NCBI GenBank assembly: GCA_000231825.2
Contig: JH720383.1
Location: 124,001 to 188,000, forward strand
Direction of reading: 5' to 3'
Source of the DNA: Tetrahymena elliotti 4EA
Taxonomy: Eukaryota; Ciliophora; Oligohymenophorea; Hymenostomatida; Tetrahymenidae
DNA: 64,000 nucleotides
Shown here: positions 27,653-36,972 of the stretch, in pieces
Numbering within the stretch: the first letter of the stretch is position 1
How the letters are laid out: every line of letters begins with the position of its first letter
The notes under the pieces: model-generated
Told to the model about the DNA's origin: nothing
Database searches by the model: none
Seen by the model: the letters and a program-made list of their open reading frames with translations, nothing else
Program-made: the position numbers and the translations under genes

Positions 27653-28045
27653 TTTAATATTTCAATAAAACTCTTTTGGGCTATTTTATTATATTTTTTA
27701 TAATTTATTTTTCTTTATTTTGATTATTTGGTTAGGTGTAGATAGATTATCGTTTTTAATCAATAATAACTTTAAAAAGCAATATAATTTGTTGGTTAGG
27801 TTGATAGGTATTTGGTTCTTTGATTATCTGATGAATTATTAATTAATTTTAAAGAAATAAAAATTACGTATAAAAACAAATAGGTTTGTATATGAAATAT
27901 AAAGAATTTTTGTTTTTTAATCTAGAAAATTTACTTGATCAATAGTTTTGAATTCATTTTACACATAACAAAATAAATAATTATGAATATAATTTATTAA
28001 TAATAAGATTTGATATGTATGTTACAAATAACTTTATAGACATGT
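27653..28045. other. AT-rich upstream region of the WD40 gene
   Basis: Holds the presumed promoter of the minus-strand WD40 gene. It is AT-rich, with no ORF or motif that I can assign. Confidence 0.45.
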
Positions 28046-29124
28046 TCACAAAGCCTTGATTGTTTTTAGATTTTAATAATAAATTTATTCAGTACTTGAG
28101 ATAAAATCAAAATATAACCTATATTTTTAGACAATAGTAAAGATTTTATTTATTTTCTATTTTATACAAATGTTAGGGTGAATGTATATCTATTTATACA
28201 ATTTAGGCTACGCGAATACCTTTTAAATACTTTCAGTTAATTTAATTTTTAACATCATAACTATAATCTATTTATGCGACAAAATAAAAAATATTGGTTG
28301 TCCAGTAAATAACGAAATTTAATTAAATTTTGTAGTAAAATATGCACTTTTTTATGGAAAAAATTTTTTTGAAAGAAATAAATTTTAATAGTTAAATAAA
28401 TTAAAATATGAATTTTTTAATTCTAATTATTTACTAATCCCAAATAGAACTAAAGTGTATTTAGAAAATTATATTTTAATAAAAAAAATCTATGCAAACA
28501 AACAAAATTTTTTTAGAGTATTCTTAAATAACAAAAGAAGTTCTCTTGTAAAAAAATATAAAATGTTTCTGTAAATTTTACATACAAAGTATTAAAACAG
28601 ATAATTATTAAAGCATTTTTTTAATAAAAATAATTAAAACTTAAATAATAATTAAACTCGTATTATGAATATAGTGAAAAGAAAATCATGGAAGAAAATA
28701 TTATCAACTCTTAGCAAATATAAAAATAAAATATATAAACGCAAAATTATTATATAATAAGTTAGTTGTGTTTCTACTATTTGTAGGAGATTTCTATTGG
28801 CTATACTTAAAATAGTGTCAACTCTTAATAATTTATAATATTTATTTATATAATAACAGAATATCAACACTTTCTTAAATTTATTTGATTTAAAACATGC
28901 TTGAGAATAAGTTAAATAACTTAATAATTTAGAAATTAGTATGTAAATTAGTTCAAAATATTCTAAGTATTTAGAGCATAGTTTTTTTATAGTTATAACA
29001 TCTCCCAAAGTAAAGTTATTTAAGAAAATTCTAATCCAAATTAAATCAAGAATAGTGTTAGTATTAAAGGATGAACTCACTTCAAAGCTATGAGTTCAAT
29101 ATAATTTAAAATGAGCTTGATTGA
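28046..29124. other. region open in frames on both strands, no gene assigned
   Basis: The minus strand has a TGA-free frame of 349 codons (stop at 28046-28048) but no ATG near its 5' end. It is very Phe/Leu/Ile-rich because that strand is T-rich, unlike confirmed genes here, which are A-rich on the coding strand. The plus strand also has readable stretches, such as a frame open to the TGA at about 29122. A short motif, CAACTCTTA with similar flanks, occurs near 28709 and 28819. Either a decayed gene or chance openness is possible. I could not choose. Confidence 0.35.
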
Positions 29125-30263
29125 TCATTTGCTGTATTTTCTGAAATTTCTATTGTTGTTATTGTTATTGTTTCTGTTTCTATTTCTGTTTCCATTATTG
29201 TTAGATCCGTTATTTCTTCTGTTTCTGTCAAAATCTCTTCTTTTGTTACCAAAGTTACCTCTATTATCTCTATCTCTTCTTCTGTTAATTTTATTTGGAG
29301 AATTAGGATTATAAATATTAATATCATTTTAAAAAGAGTTACTCATCTCTTCTATTATCCTTGTCCTTAAAGATTCTCTTCTTTTATACTCCTTAGCCAT
29401 CAGAGTTTCTTCTTTCTCTTTCACCGCTGCTGGTTCCATTATTTTATCTTTCAGGAAGTTTGTCACCATCCTTCATGAATTCAACAGTAATAATTCTACC
29501 TTCCAAATCCACACCTTTAAGAATTATAAAAATTAACGTCATTTATTGAAGCTAAGAAACTCTTTATTTTCTTTTTCAGTAGACTTAAATTATATTTTTT
29601 ACCATTCAAATCTTCAATAGCACGCTTGGCAGCTTCATTATCTCTATAAACAATATAACCTTTTTCTTCAGATTTTCCTTTCTTATCAGTTTCAATCTTA
29701 GATTATTCAATGCTACCATACTTAACAAAGAGGTTCTGTTTAAATTAAATTAAGTTATAGGTGTTAGATAAATCTAGATAAGAAATATACATAGAATTCT
29801 TCGTTGTTAATAGTAGGAACTAAGTTATAAACTTTGACAATTCTTTTTTTATGATCAGGAATAGGGCGAACTGTTTTGGTCTTATTAGCTGGTCTATATT
29901 CTTAGACAGGTCTGCTAGTGCTCCTCTATTTGTTTGAATTGTTTGAGGAGTTTTAACGGGGTTTCTAATTAAAATAATATTTTTTAAATATGTAATTCAC
30001 TATCACTTGAAATGAATAAATCTGCTTTTAAACTTCTAACTTTATTTTTTAAGAACTTCAATGGCTCAGCAGTATTAATGCTTAGCCTTTATCAATCTTT
30101 CATTAGTTAAGTTCTTCATAGTAAAAACAAAATGATTAATGATTGATAGTGGCTTGATATGATATGATGAAGGATGTAAGGATAGACTTACATAAATCTT
30201 ATTCCAAATAAAATAATTAATTTCAATATCTGATGATTTGATGGATGCATAGTAAGTTAACAT
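29125..30263 (-). CDS. RRM RNA-binding protein with Arg/Asn-rich C-terminal tail
   Basis: Five exons on the minus strand: 30192-30263, 29791-29964, 29603-29735, 29343-29514, 29125-29281. The introns (227, 55, 88 and 61 bases) all have GT/AG ends and keep phase; the product is 235 residues. One RRM lies at residues ~65-140: beta1/RNP2 is RIVKVYNLVP, the RNP1-like strand is EKGYIVYRD, followed by AAKRAIEDLNG and LEGRIITVEF. The tail is arginine/asparagine-rich (RRDERRDRDNRGNFGNKRRD, then NNNNNNNRNFRKYSK), an RGG-like RNA-contact tail. The layout of a short basic N-terminus, one RRM and a basic tail fits SR-like or ALYREF-like mRNA-processing and export factors, but no specific name is justified. 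The exact first exon is the least certain part: it is a 24-codon exon with a good GTAAGT donor, chosen because exon 2 has no ATG before the RRM. Confidence 0.8.
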
Positions 30264-31503
30264 ATTTGTTTGATTTGCAAAAATAAAATTTAATTGATGT
30301 TAATAGAGAATATCTAAATCTTAGTATTTTGTCAAATGGAGTAAGTAAGTAGCATAAGCTTAATAAGTTTCATTTCTCAAGTTTCTTAAAATTCTTATTC
30401 ATTTTCTTAATTAATATCTTTTATGCTTAATCTTATTTATAATTTTATCGTAAATTAATTTTTGTTGAAAATTGATAAGTTATTTTTCTATTTATCTGAT
30501 CTTATTTTGGGCTAATAAGATTTAAGTAAATTAGCTATTCTATTAACTTTTTTAAAAATTATAATACTTTTATGTCTAGTTAAGTGTAGCAAAATTTTAT
30601 TTAAAATTGGAAGATAATCCGTTCTTTTTTTAATCAAGTAGCTTCTTATATAATATTTGAATTTGATGAATAAGAGAAGAGCGCTAAGTAAGGATGATAG
30701 GGTTTTTTTAGCTCAAAAAAATACACAAAATCATCAATTACTAAAAGGATTGACAAACATTTTTTCCCTTCTCTAATCTGTTAAGAAATTATTGCACTCA
30801 CTTTAGGCAGAAATTGAAATTTAGACTTTGTCCAAGTCTTTTATAATAAAAATTGATAGAATTAAAAAATTCAGTCATTTAACTTCACAACACCAATTGA
30901 AATTAATTATACATCGTATAATAATAGGATTAGGCAATCACCATGCCTAATCAATCATTCATTACTCTTAACCAGAGATAAAATTCAAATAAAATCAACG
31001 ATTTAAATGGGGGTTTTATGAGATGTTTAGTATAATTGTGTGTATGTGAGTTATCAAAGTTAAGTGGGGGGGAAATGTGCCTATCAGACTTTTAAATTTA
31101 ACAAAAAGTTCATTTTATAATATTTTTAGGAAGATGGGCTTTATTTTATTTTTTCTTTTTCAAATATAGGAAAGACTACTGTCTAGCAGAATCAAATCAT
31201 TTTATTCCTGCTTTTATGTTTTAAAAGAATTTTTTCTTGTGAAAAGGAATATTAATGAATGACCAAGACTATTTTTACTCTCCTTATCAATCATCAATAT
31301 CAATCATTAAACAGCATTTTTCAAAAAGGGAAAATGTGTTCATCCCCCTTTTAAAAAATGAGAAATAGAAGAATAACTAAACGATGAAAATATTTTTTCC
31401 TCCTCACGTCTTCTTATCTAGCTTGCCAATTTAAGTAAGCTCCTTAGATAGTTAGTAGTTATTTAGAATAGGCAAAATATCTTTATCGTGTTAGCAGATT
31501 TAT
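30264..31503. other. intergenic region with a perfect hairpin and G-rich tracts
   Basis: Lies between the RRM gene's 5' end and the 3' end of the small basic protein gene, so it contains the RRM promoter. It is AT-rich with a more mixed patch at 30870-31100. That patch includes a perfect inverted repeat (30928-30952) and two G runs (GGGGG at about 31009, and seven G at about 31067). I saw no ORF or RNA gene. Confidence 0.45.
30928..30952. repeat. perfect 9-bp inverted repeat (hairpin), 7-base loop
   Basis: GATTAGGCA, seven bases, then TGCCTAATC, an exact inverted repeat in otherwise AT-rich DNA. It could be a protein-binding palindrome or RNA hairpin. No T-run follows that would make it a terminator, and it is not next to a gene end. 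Confidence 0.5.
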
Positions 31504-31734
31504 TCATCGAGTAATTTAATTATTATTTATTATAGAATATACCCCTCCAGAGCGATTGTTATCTTTGCGACCAGTACGACGAATAGCACCTTTGGCAGAT
31601 TTTGCTCCATTCAATTTCTTTTCTATTCTACCTTTTCCACCTTTAGTGTTTTCCTTCTTTTTATTACCACCTTCTTAAGACTTAAGCTTCTTAGCATATG
31701 AATCTAAAGTGAATTCTTCTTCCTTGCCAGACAT
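31504..31734 (-). CDS. small basic protein, function unknown
   Basis: Single exon of 76 residues, ATG at 31732-31734, TGA at 31504-31506. The first half is acidic then lysine-rich (MSGKEEEFTLDSYAKKLKSQ). The second half is strongly basic with glycines (NTKGGKGRIEKKLNGAKSAK, then GAIRRTGRKDNNRSGG). Most codons are the preferred type, only two TAA-Gln codons occur, and GC is well above the flanks, all suggesting a genuine and probably well-expressed gene. The Lys/Arg/Gly composition fits a nucleic-acid-associated or nuclear protein, but no known family is recognised. There are no membrane or signal segments. Confidence 0.7.
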
Positions 31735-32639
31735 TTTTGCTAGTTAGTTTTGCTTTATTAGTTTTTGTTAGTTTTTTAATTGTTTTTATAAATTGTTTAA
31801 ATTATAAATTATTAATTAAAAACTTTTTCCCTTTCCCTCAATTTATAAGAAATTTAATATTGAGATATGATCCTAAATATTTTTTATTTAAATATCTTGT
31901 TTTATTCAGAGATTAATAATTTGAAAGATTTCAATTACTTATCTTTACTTTTTTAAATATATTGCTTATCTTATCTAGCGTGTTTTCAATAGCAAACAAG
32001 AATTAACAAAAAGCACAAATATTTTTTGTAAAATTTTTATTTTGAAAATATATTTCCATATAGGAGGGAAAATTCTTTGCATTTCTAATTTAAATTTTTA
32101 AGCTTTTTAAAATAGTAAGCAAAAATAATAGTAGAAATAAATTTAAAATTAATCAAGAATAATATTATTAAAAGCGTAATATATCTTTTGATTTTTATGA
32201 AAGTATCCTGAAAAATAAAATATTTTTATCATTTTTTAAATTATGAAGTTCATTTATTTACCTATTAGCCAAGGAATCTTTCTCTTTTTGATAAATATGT
32301 AGGTCCGAATATTTTATAAATATAAAAGTTTGTCTATTTTAAATATCAAAATATATTAAAAAAATAAAAAGGCAAAAACAAATAATTAATAAAATGTGAA
32401 TGATTCTTTTTCTGTTTTTAAAAAAGCTAATTTCCTTATTAATCCAAAAGATAATTCAATAAAAATAAAAAAGACCAATTTCATGAATTTCTTTTTTGAT
32501 CTTTTCTCCAAAAGGAATTTTTCATAATTTAATTTAATTAAAAACTTTTTTAAATTTAAAAAAGAAAGGAAATCATTAATCGAATTCTATTTATAAGAAG
32601 GAGAAAGTTTTTATTTTAAGATTAAGTTTTTAAAGTGCT
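31735..32639. other. AT-rich intergenic region
   Basis: Upstream flank of the small basic protein gene, expected to include its promoter. A/T runs dominate and no other gene is visible. Confidence 0.45.
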
Positions 32640-32739
32640 GAAAATGGATTATATCCAACGAATCCTTCCTGTTTTTAACATTCCAAATCTTAAAATATTA
32701 ACATAGTAACTTTCAAAAATAGAATGAGATTAAATTCCT

Positions 32740-32925
32740 ATGAAATAACAAGAGTGCCTTAAACTTCAGCTAGCGTGGTAAAGAAATGGTGGAAAAGTTT
32801 TTAAGGAAATAAGTTTTTTATCTGAGGAAAAATCAAGATGTACGTAATGCCTATTATACCCCAACGCCATGACTCTGGACACGTTTGATGAAGATAAGGA
32901 ATTTAAAAGACTCTTTTTTTCCTGA
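32740..32925 (+). CDS. possible small ORF or exon, GC-richer than its surroundings
   Basis: ATG at 32740 to TGA at 32923-32925, 61 residues, in a patch clearly less AT-rich than the flanks. The translation is protein-like (CLKLQLAWQRNGGKVFKEIS and SRCTQCLLYPNAMTLDTFDE, with one CxxC). In the same frame an upstream ATG at 32644 reads 27 codons to a TGA at about 32725. Further downstream a lysine-rich frame follows an AG after a T tract (about 33047). A donor-like GTACGT occurs inside the ORF near 32841, so this could be part of a spliced gene whose structure I cannot fix. It might equally be a conserved non-coding element. Confidence 0.3.
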
Positions 32926-33517
32926 TATGTTTAAGAAATATATCAGTTTTTTTTAAATGTTTTGTCAAAATGAAAGTTTCTTCCCCAACCCAAAGAGTGA
33001 TAGTGGTTTTTTCCTTTTAAAAATTATAGTAGTATTTTTTTTTAGGCAAAGAGAGCAACAGAGACAAGACTCAATGAAGAAAAAGAAGAAAAAAGAAAGA
33101 AAAAAAACAAAATAAATAAATAAAAAGATGACTTAAAAAAGAAATAGAAATAAAAGTTAATAAAAGAAAATACTAAAAAAGAAATAATTAAAACAAGAAA
33201 AACAAAAAAAAATGAAAACTAAAGCAATCGTAAATAAATGAACAAAAATTAAAAAATATATAAGTAATTATAGCTTGAAAAATATTTATTATATTTGAAT
33301 TCAATTTTAACATGAATGTAATTTTTTATTTTAAAAATTAAATTTAAGAAAAAAGAAGAAAATTAGAAAAAATTGATTATAAATTAGTTAATTGAATAAA
33401 AATAATTATTTTTTATAATAGTTTGAATATAAACACTTTTTATCATAAAAAAATACAAAAAACGTTTTAGTACACAAAGTTATGTTTTAAAAGTTTAAAT
33501 AAATTTAAGTTATGCTA
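32926..33517. other. intergenic, A-rich low-complexity on the plus strand
   Basis: From about 33050 to 33240 the plus strand is almost only A and G, with occasional T and C. It could encode a lysine-rich tail if the upstream ORF is spliced to it, or be simple low-complexity DNA. The rightmost part is the 3' flank of the peroxidase gene. Confidence 0.4.
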
Positions 33518-34076
33518 TCATTCTCCATTAAGTAATTTTAATATATCTGGAACTATATCAACTGGGTTCTTTTGATGCTAATAGTATTATACAGGTTTTC
33601 CATCACCATCAACCAAAAATTTAGCAAAATTCCATTAAATAAAACCTTAAAATCCAGGGGTATTTGTTGCTAGATATTTATATAAATCATGTCTTTTTTC
33701 TCCATTTACATTTATCTTTTTAAACATAGGAAAATCTACATTATATTCTTTTTTTACAAATTCTTTTATCTAAGGTTCATCAAATGGCTCTTAATTTAAA
33801 AATTAATTAGATGGGAAAGCTAATATTTCTAAACCTTTGTCACTATAATAATAAAATTTTATAATTTTCATTGCCAATTAATAATGTATTTTACCTATAA
33901 CTTTTATAAATTTCATATAGCTGTTTATAATTTGTAGAAGTGAATCCACATTTACTAGCAACATTAACTATTAAATAGGCTTTTTTACCCTTAAATTTAC
34001 TAAGTTAACATTCGTTACCATCAATATCTACAGCTTTAACATCAAAAATAGATGTTATATTAATATTATCAGCCAT
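33518..34076 (-). CDS. glutathione peroxidase (cysteine-type, PHGPx-like)
   Basis: Two exons on the minus strand, 33895-34076 and 33518-33842, with a 52-base GT/AG intron, giving 168 residues. The GPx fold and signatures are clear: [20 protein letters not shown] holds the catalytic residue C43 (a Cys codon, not a TGA selenocysteine). [15 protein letters not shown] gives the catalytic Gln at Q74, and [16 protein letters not shown] gives the catalytic Trp at W131 and Asn N132. These enzymes reduce hydrogen or lipid hydroperoxides using glutathione or thioredoxin. The length is that of the monomeric, PHGPx-like class with no tetramer loop. Oddly, the usual Cys of FPCNQF is Ser72, and there is no Cys where thioredoxin-dependent homologues carry the resolving one; only C23 and C43 exist. 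There is no signal peptide, so it is probably cytosolic. Confidence 0.93.
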
Positions 34077-35061
34077 TTTTCAAGATAATCTAAATTTCTT
34101 AAACTAAATACTACTTGAAAATGAAATTTTATTAGTTTTTATTCAGAGTTATTAAATTTTAGTAATTAACTTATTAAAATTTCTTATCTATTATATGTCT
34201 ATTTGAAAAAGCTTGTATCTTTTCCTGATGTTAAATATTTAGGGATTATTAAATTTATTTACTACTATTTTTTAAATTAAATAATGATTATAAAATAATA
34301 ATTTTAAAAATTTAAAGTAGAATTTAAAAAAATGATGTTTAGACCATTTGAAGTTGTAAAATATTTAATTTAATTTTTAATCCCTCAAAAGAGCTGTCAT
34401 AATTTTTATTCTTTACTACACTTTAATTAAAAAATGAATTTATTTAGATTAGTAATTAAAAAAATGTATTTAAAACTACTATCATTTTTTTATAAATAAT
34501 TAAAGTTGTTTTCAGAATAAATAAAATTATTAACATTAGATAAAAGTATTTAAATAACTTTTAGGTTAACAAAATATAAATAAATAGTAAATAATTTATT
34601 ATGAAGTTTCAAATATAATTTTGTGTTATTAAGATAATATTTATTGTTACTTCTAGAAAGCAAATAATATTTTTTCCTTTTTCGCATAATTTAAACAAAT
34701 TTAAAAAATATTAGATTTAAAGTACAATATTAATCTAAATTTACTATAACTCTATTAATTTCTATGTTAAATAAATGGAGTAGAAAAATCAAATATTCTT
34801 TTTGCATAAAATATGATTTTTTTTGTATAAAGGTATTCTAAATACAATTTACTAAAGCTTTTTTATTGACTTTTTCAAAATTAATAAAGAAAGTGACTTG
34901 CTTTTGTATTAAGATTAAGATAATTAATAAATTATTCATTATTTAGACTGATTATAAAAAATATTAAAAAAATCAAAAGAAATAGAAAGCTTAAAAAACT
35001 TTTTGCAAAGAAGGCAAGATAAAAATTCCATTTAAAGATAGAAAAAGCATTAATATAAAGT
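34077..35061. other. AT-rich region between divergent genes
   Basis: Shared upstream region of the peroxidase (-) and the membrane RING protein (+). It is very AT-rich. The frame of the RING gene is open from 34897 but has no ATG until 35062. No other gene was seen. Confidence 0.45.
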
Positions 35062-36269
35062 ATGTATATTTGTTAATGGATATGCCCTAGGCTTTTCATG
35101 CTAGTTCCTGTAGCTTTTACTATAGAGATAGTTAGTTTATTCAGAACAGGAGAATATAAAGAATGTTTGATTATTTTTTTAGCTATGATGAATTACAATT
35201 TCTTATTTGTGGTCATATTATTGAGATTTTTCACTAGCATGAACTTTGAAAATATTATAAGATTAAGAGTTAAAATGTATATCACTCTAGCTATTATTAT
35301 TTTTAATATGATAACTATTTCCTATGTTATTACTTTAAATTTTTATGCAGTATTACTATTATTTTTTGGAGATTCATTATTTAATGATTTTTGTAAGCTA
35401 AATTGTATGAGTGATCCTAAGGCAGCTAAGCCTGTTATATTGTTTAATATTATATTTTTACTTTCAGATGTCACTTGGGTATTAAGGGCTGAAATATTCT
35501 TTTTAAAGCAATATGAAATGTACATACATCCAGTAATAATTTTTTTATTTGTTTTTTCAAATTTTAAGGCTTATTTCTTTTTTGAATAAATCAATAACTT
35601 TGAAAAAAAACCTTAAAATCATTTTGTTTATTTAAAAAGGAAAGATATTAGTTTGAATAAATGTATTATGAAATGTAAAATTTGCATGAAATAGAAAGAC
35701 CATCTCTTGGAAGCCAAGATTATGATTCTAAACTTTCTTTAAGAGAAACAACTTGCTAAATTTGCTTAGAAGAAATTTAGAAAAATGAAAAAGTTATCAA
35801 ATTAAAATGCACCCATAGTTTTCATAGTGCTTGCATTAGAGATTGGATTAAAATAAGAGTTAGTTGCCCTTCATGTCGTAGATCTATAAAATCAAATAAA
35901 ATTATGATGTAAGATAACGATTTATTAGATGAACCATAGTAGTAAGCTTAATAACAAAATTTTTAACAAAATCAATAACAATAAATATAATAGAATGTTA
36001 ATTATAATTTAGTTAATATCTAAAATTAGATGGCTTTCCCTGAAATGATTAATCCATAAGCATAAAATCAATAATAATAATTATAATAATAAAATATTTT
36101 AAATTAGGCTAACAGTAGTGAAATAAATTAAAACCACCAAATTAATCTATTTGGATAACTTTAAAGTTAAAATATTCATATGAATAGTAATAGCAATATA
36201 TCAAATTAATAAAATAACAATCATTAATCTTTAGAAGATAATTTAATATTAGAACAACCACTTTTATGA
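35062..36269 (+). CDS. multi-pass membrane RING-H2 protein, probable E3 ubiquitin ligase
   Basis: Two exons, 35062-35532 and 35652-36269 (intron 119 bases, GTAATA...TTAG, phase 0), 362 residues. Exon 1 encodes about four hydrophobic segments (for example MLVPVAFTIEIVSLF, NYNFLFVVILLRFF, AKPVILFNIIFLLSD). Exon 2 carries a RING-H2 domain at residues ~192-233: CQICLEEI, then LKCTHSFHSACIRDW, then SCPSCR, i.e. C-x2-C, C-x-H-x2-H-x2-C, C-x2-C, the C3H2C3 zinc pattern. A Gln/Asn-rich tail follows. Such proteins are membrane-anchored E3 ligases that recruit an E2 through the RING. Two alternatives exist. A shorter 26-base intron (35626-35651) would keep a fifth hydrophobic segment (HPVIIFLFVFSNF) and also preserves phase. 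The start could be the ATG at 35098. I prefer 35062 because it is the first in-frame ATG after a TGA. Confidence 0.8.
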
Positions 36270-36577
36270 GCTCTGAAAATGGTAAAAAAATGAAAATATT
36301 TTTGCAATAAAATACAAATAATAGAATAAATTCTTAAAAATTGTAAATAAAAAGTGATCTAAAAATTATAAAATAGATTTTGAACAAAACCAAAACTACT
36401 AAATCATTGTAAAAATAAATATTTAAAATTTATAAAAAACTTCTTATTTAATTTTAATACATTTATTTCTGAACACTAAATATTACTTTCTCAATACTTA
36501 TTTATATATCTTACTTTTTTGATAAATAAAATAAATTTTAACATAAACTAAAAAAACTCTTTATTTTATGAGGCATT

Positions 36578-36823
36578 ATGAATCAAAATTTAGCTTTAGA
36601 ATTTATATTTTTATCTATCTAATTTAGCTTTTTAGAATAATTTACATAGATTTTAATGCTTAATAATTAATTTAATAAATTAAAAAATATTAATGATGAA
36701 GAAAATTTCTCAGAGTTAGTTATTTAGGATTTAAAAAAATAATCTTATTTTTTTAGTCAAGTAAAAGTTGAATAAATATAAATAAAGCAATAATACAAAA
36801 TTGCAATAAATTATTATAAATGA
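36578..36823 (+). CDS. possible small protein, unknown
   Basis: ORF of 81 residues from ATG 36578 to TGA 36821-36823, between two convergent genes. The N-terminus is hydrophobic (NLALEFIFLSIQFSFLEQF) and could be a signal or anchor. The rest is Lys/Gln/Asn-rich with acidic patches (LKNINDEENFSELVIQDLKK). Coding-strand A-richness and residue mix are like real genes here, but the ORF is short and no family is recognised. A chance ORF in the 3' flank of the RING gene is possible. Confidence 0.35.
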
Positions 36824-36972
36824 ACAGAGATGTGAATTAAAAATTAAGCTCAAATGCTATTATGATACACAATTAAAAATGAAATGTAAATAAATTACAG
36901 GAATAAAAAATATTTATGAATTGAGTTTTAAACATAGTAAAATAAGTAGTATTTTTTTAATACTTCAAAAAA

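Noticed and set aside
29106..29327. Glu/Thr-rich minus-strand ORF and a Leu-rich plus-strand ORF over the same bases
   Set aside because: Both are shadows of the Arg/Asn-rich tail of the RRM gene, which is in a third frame and joined by a phase-correct intron.
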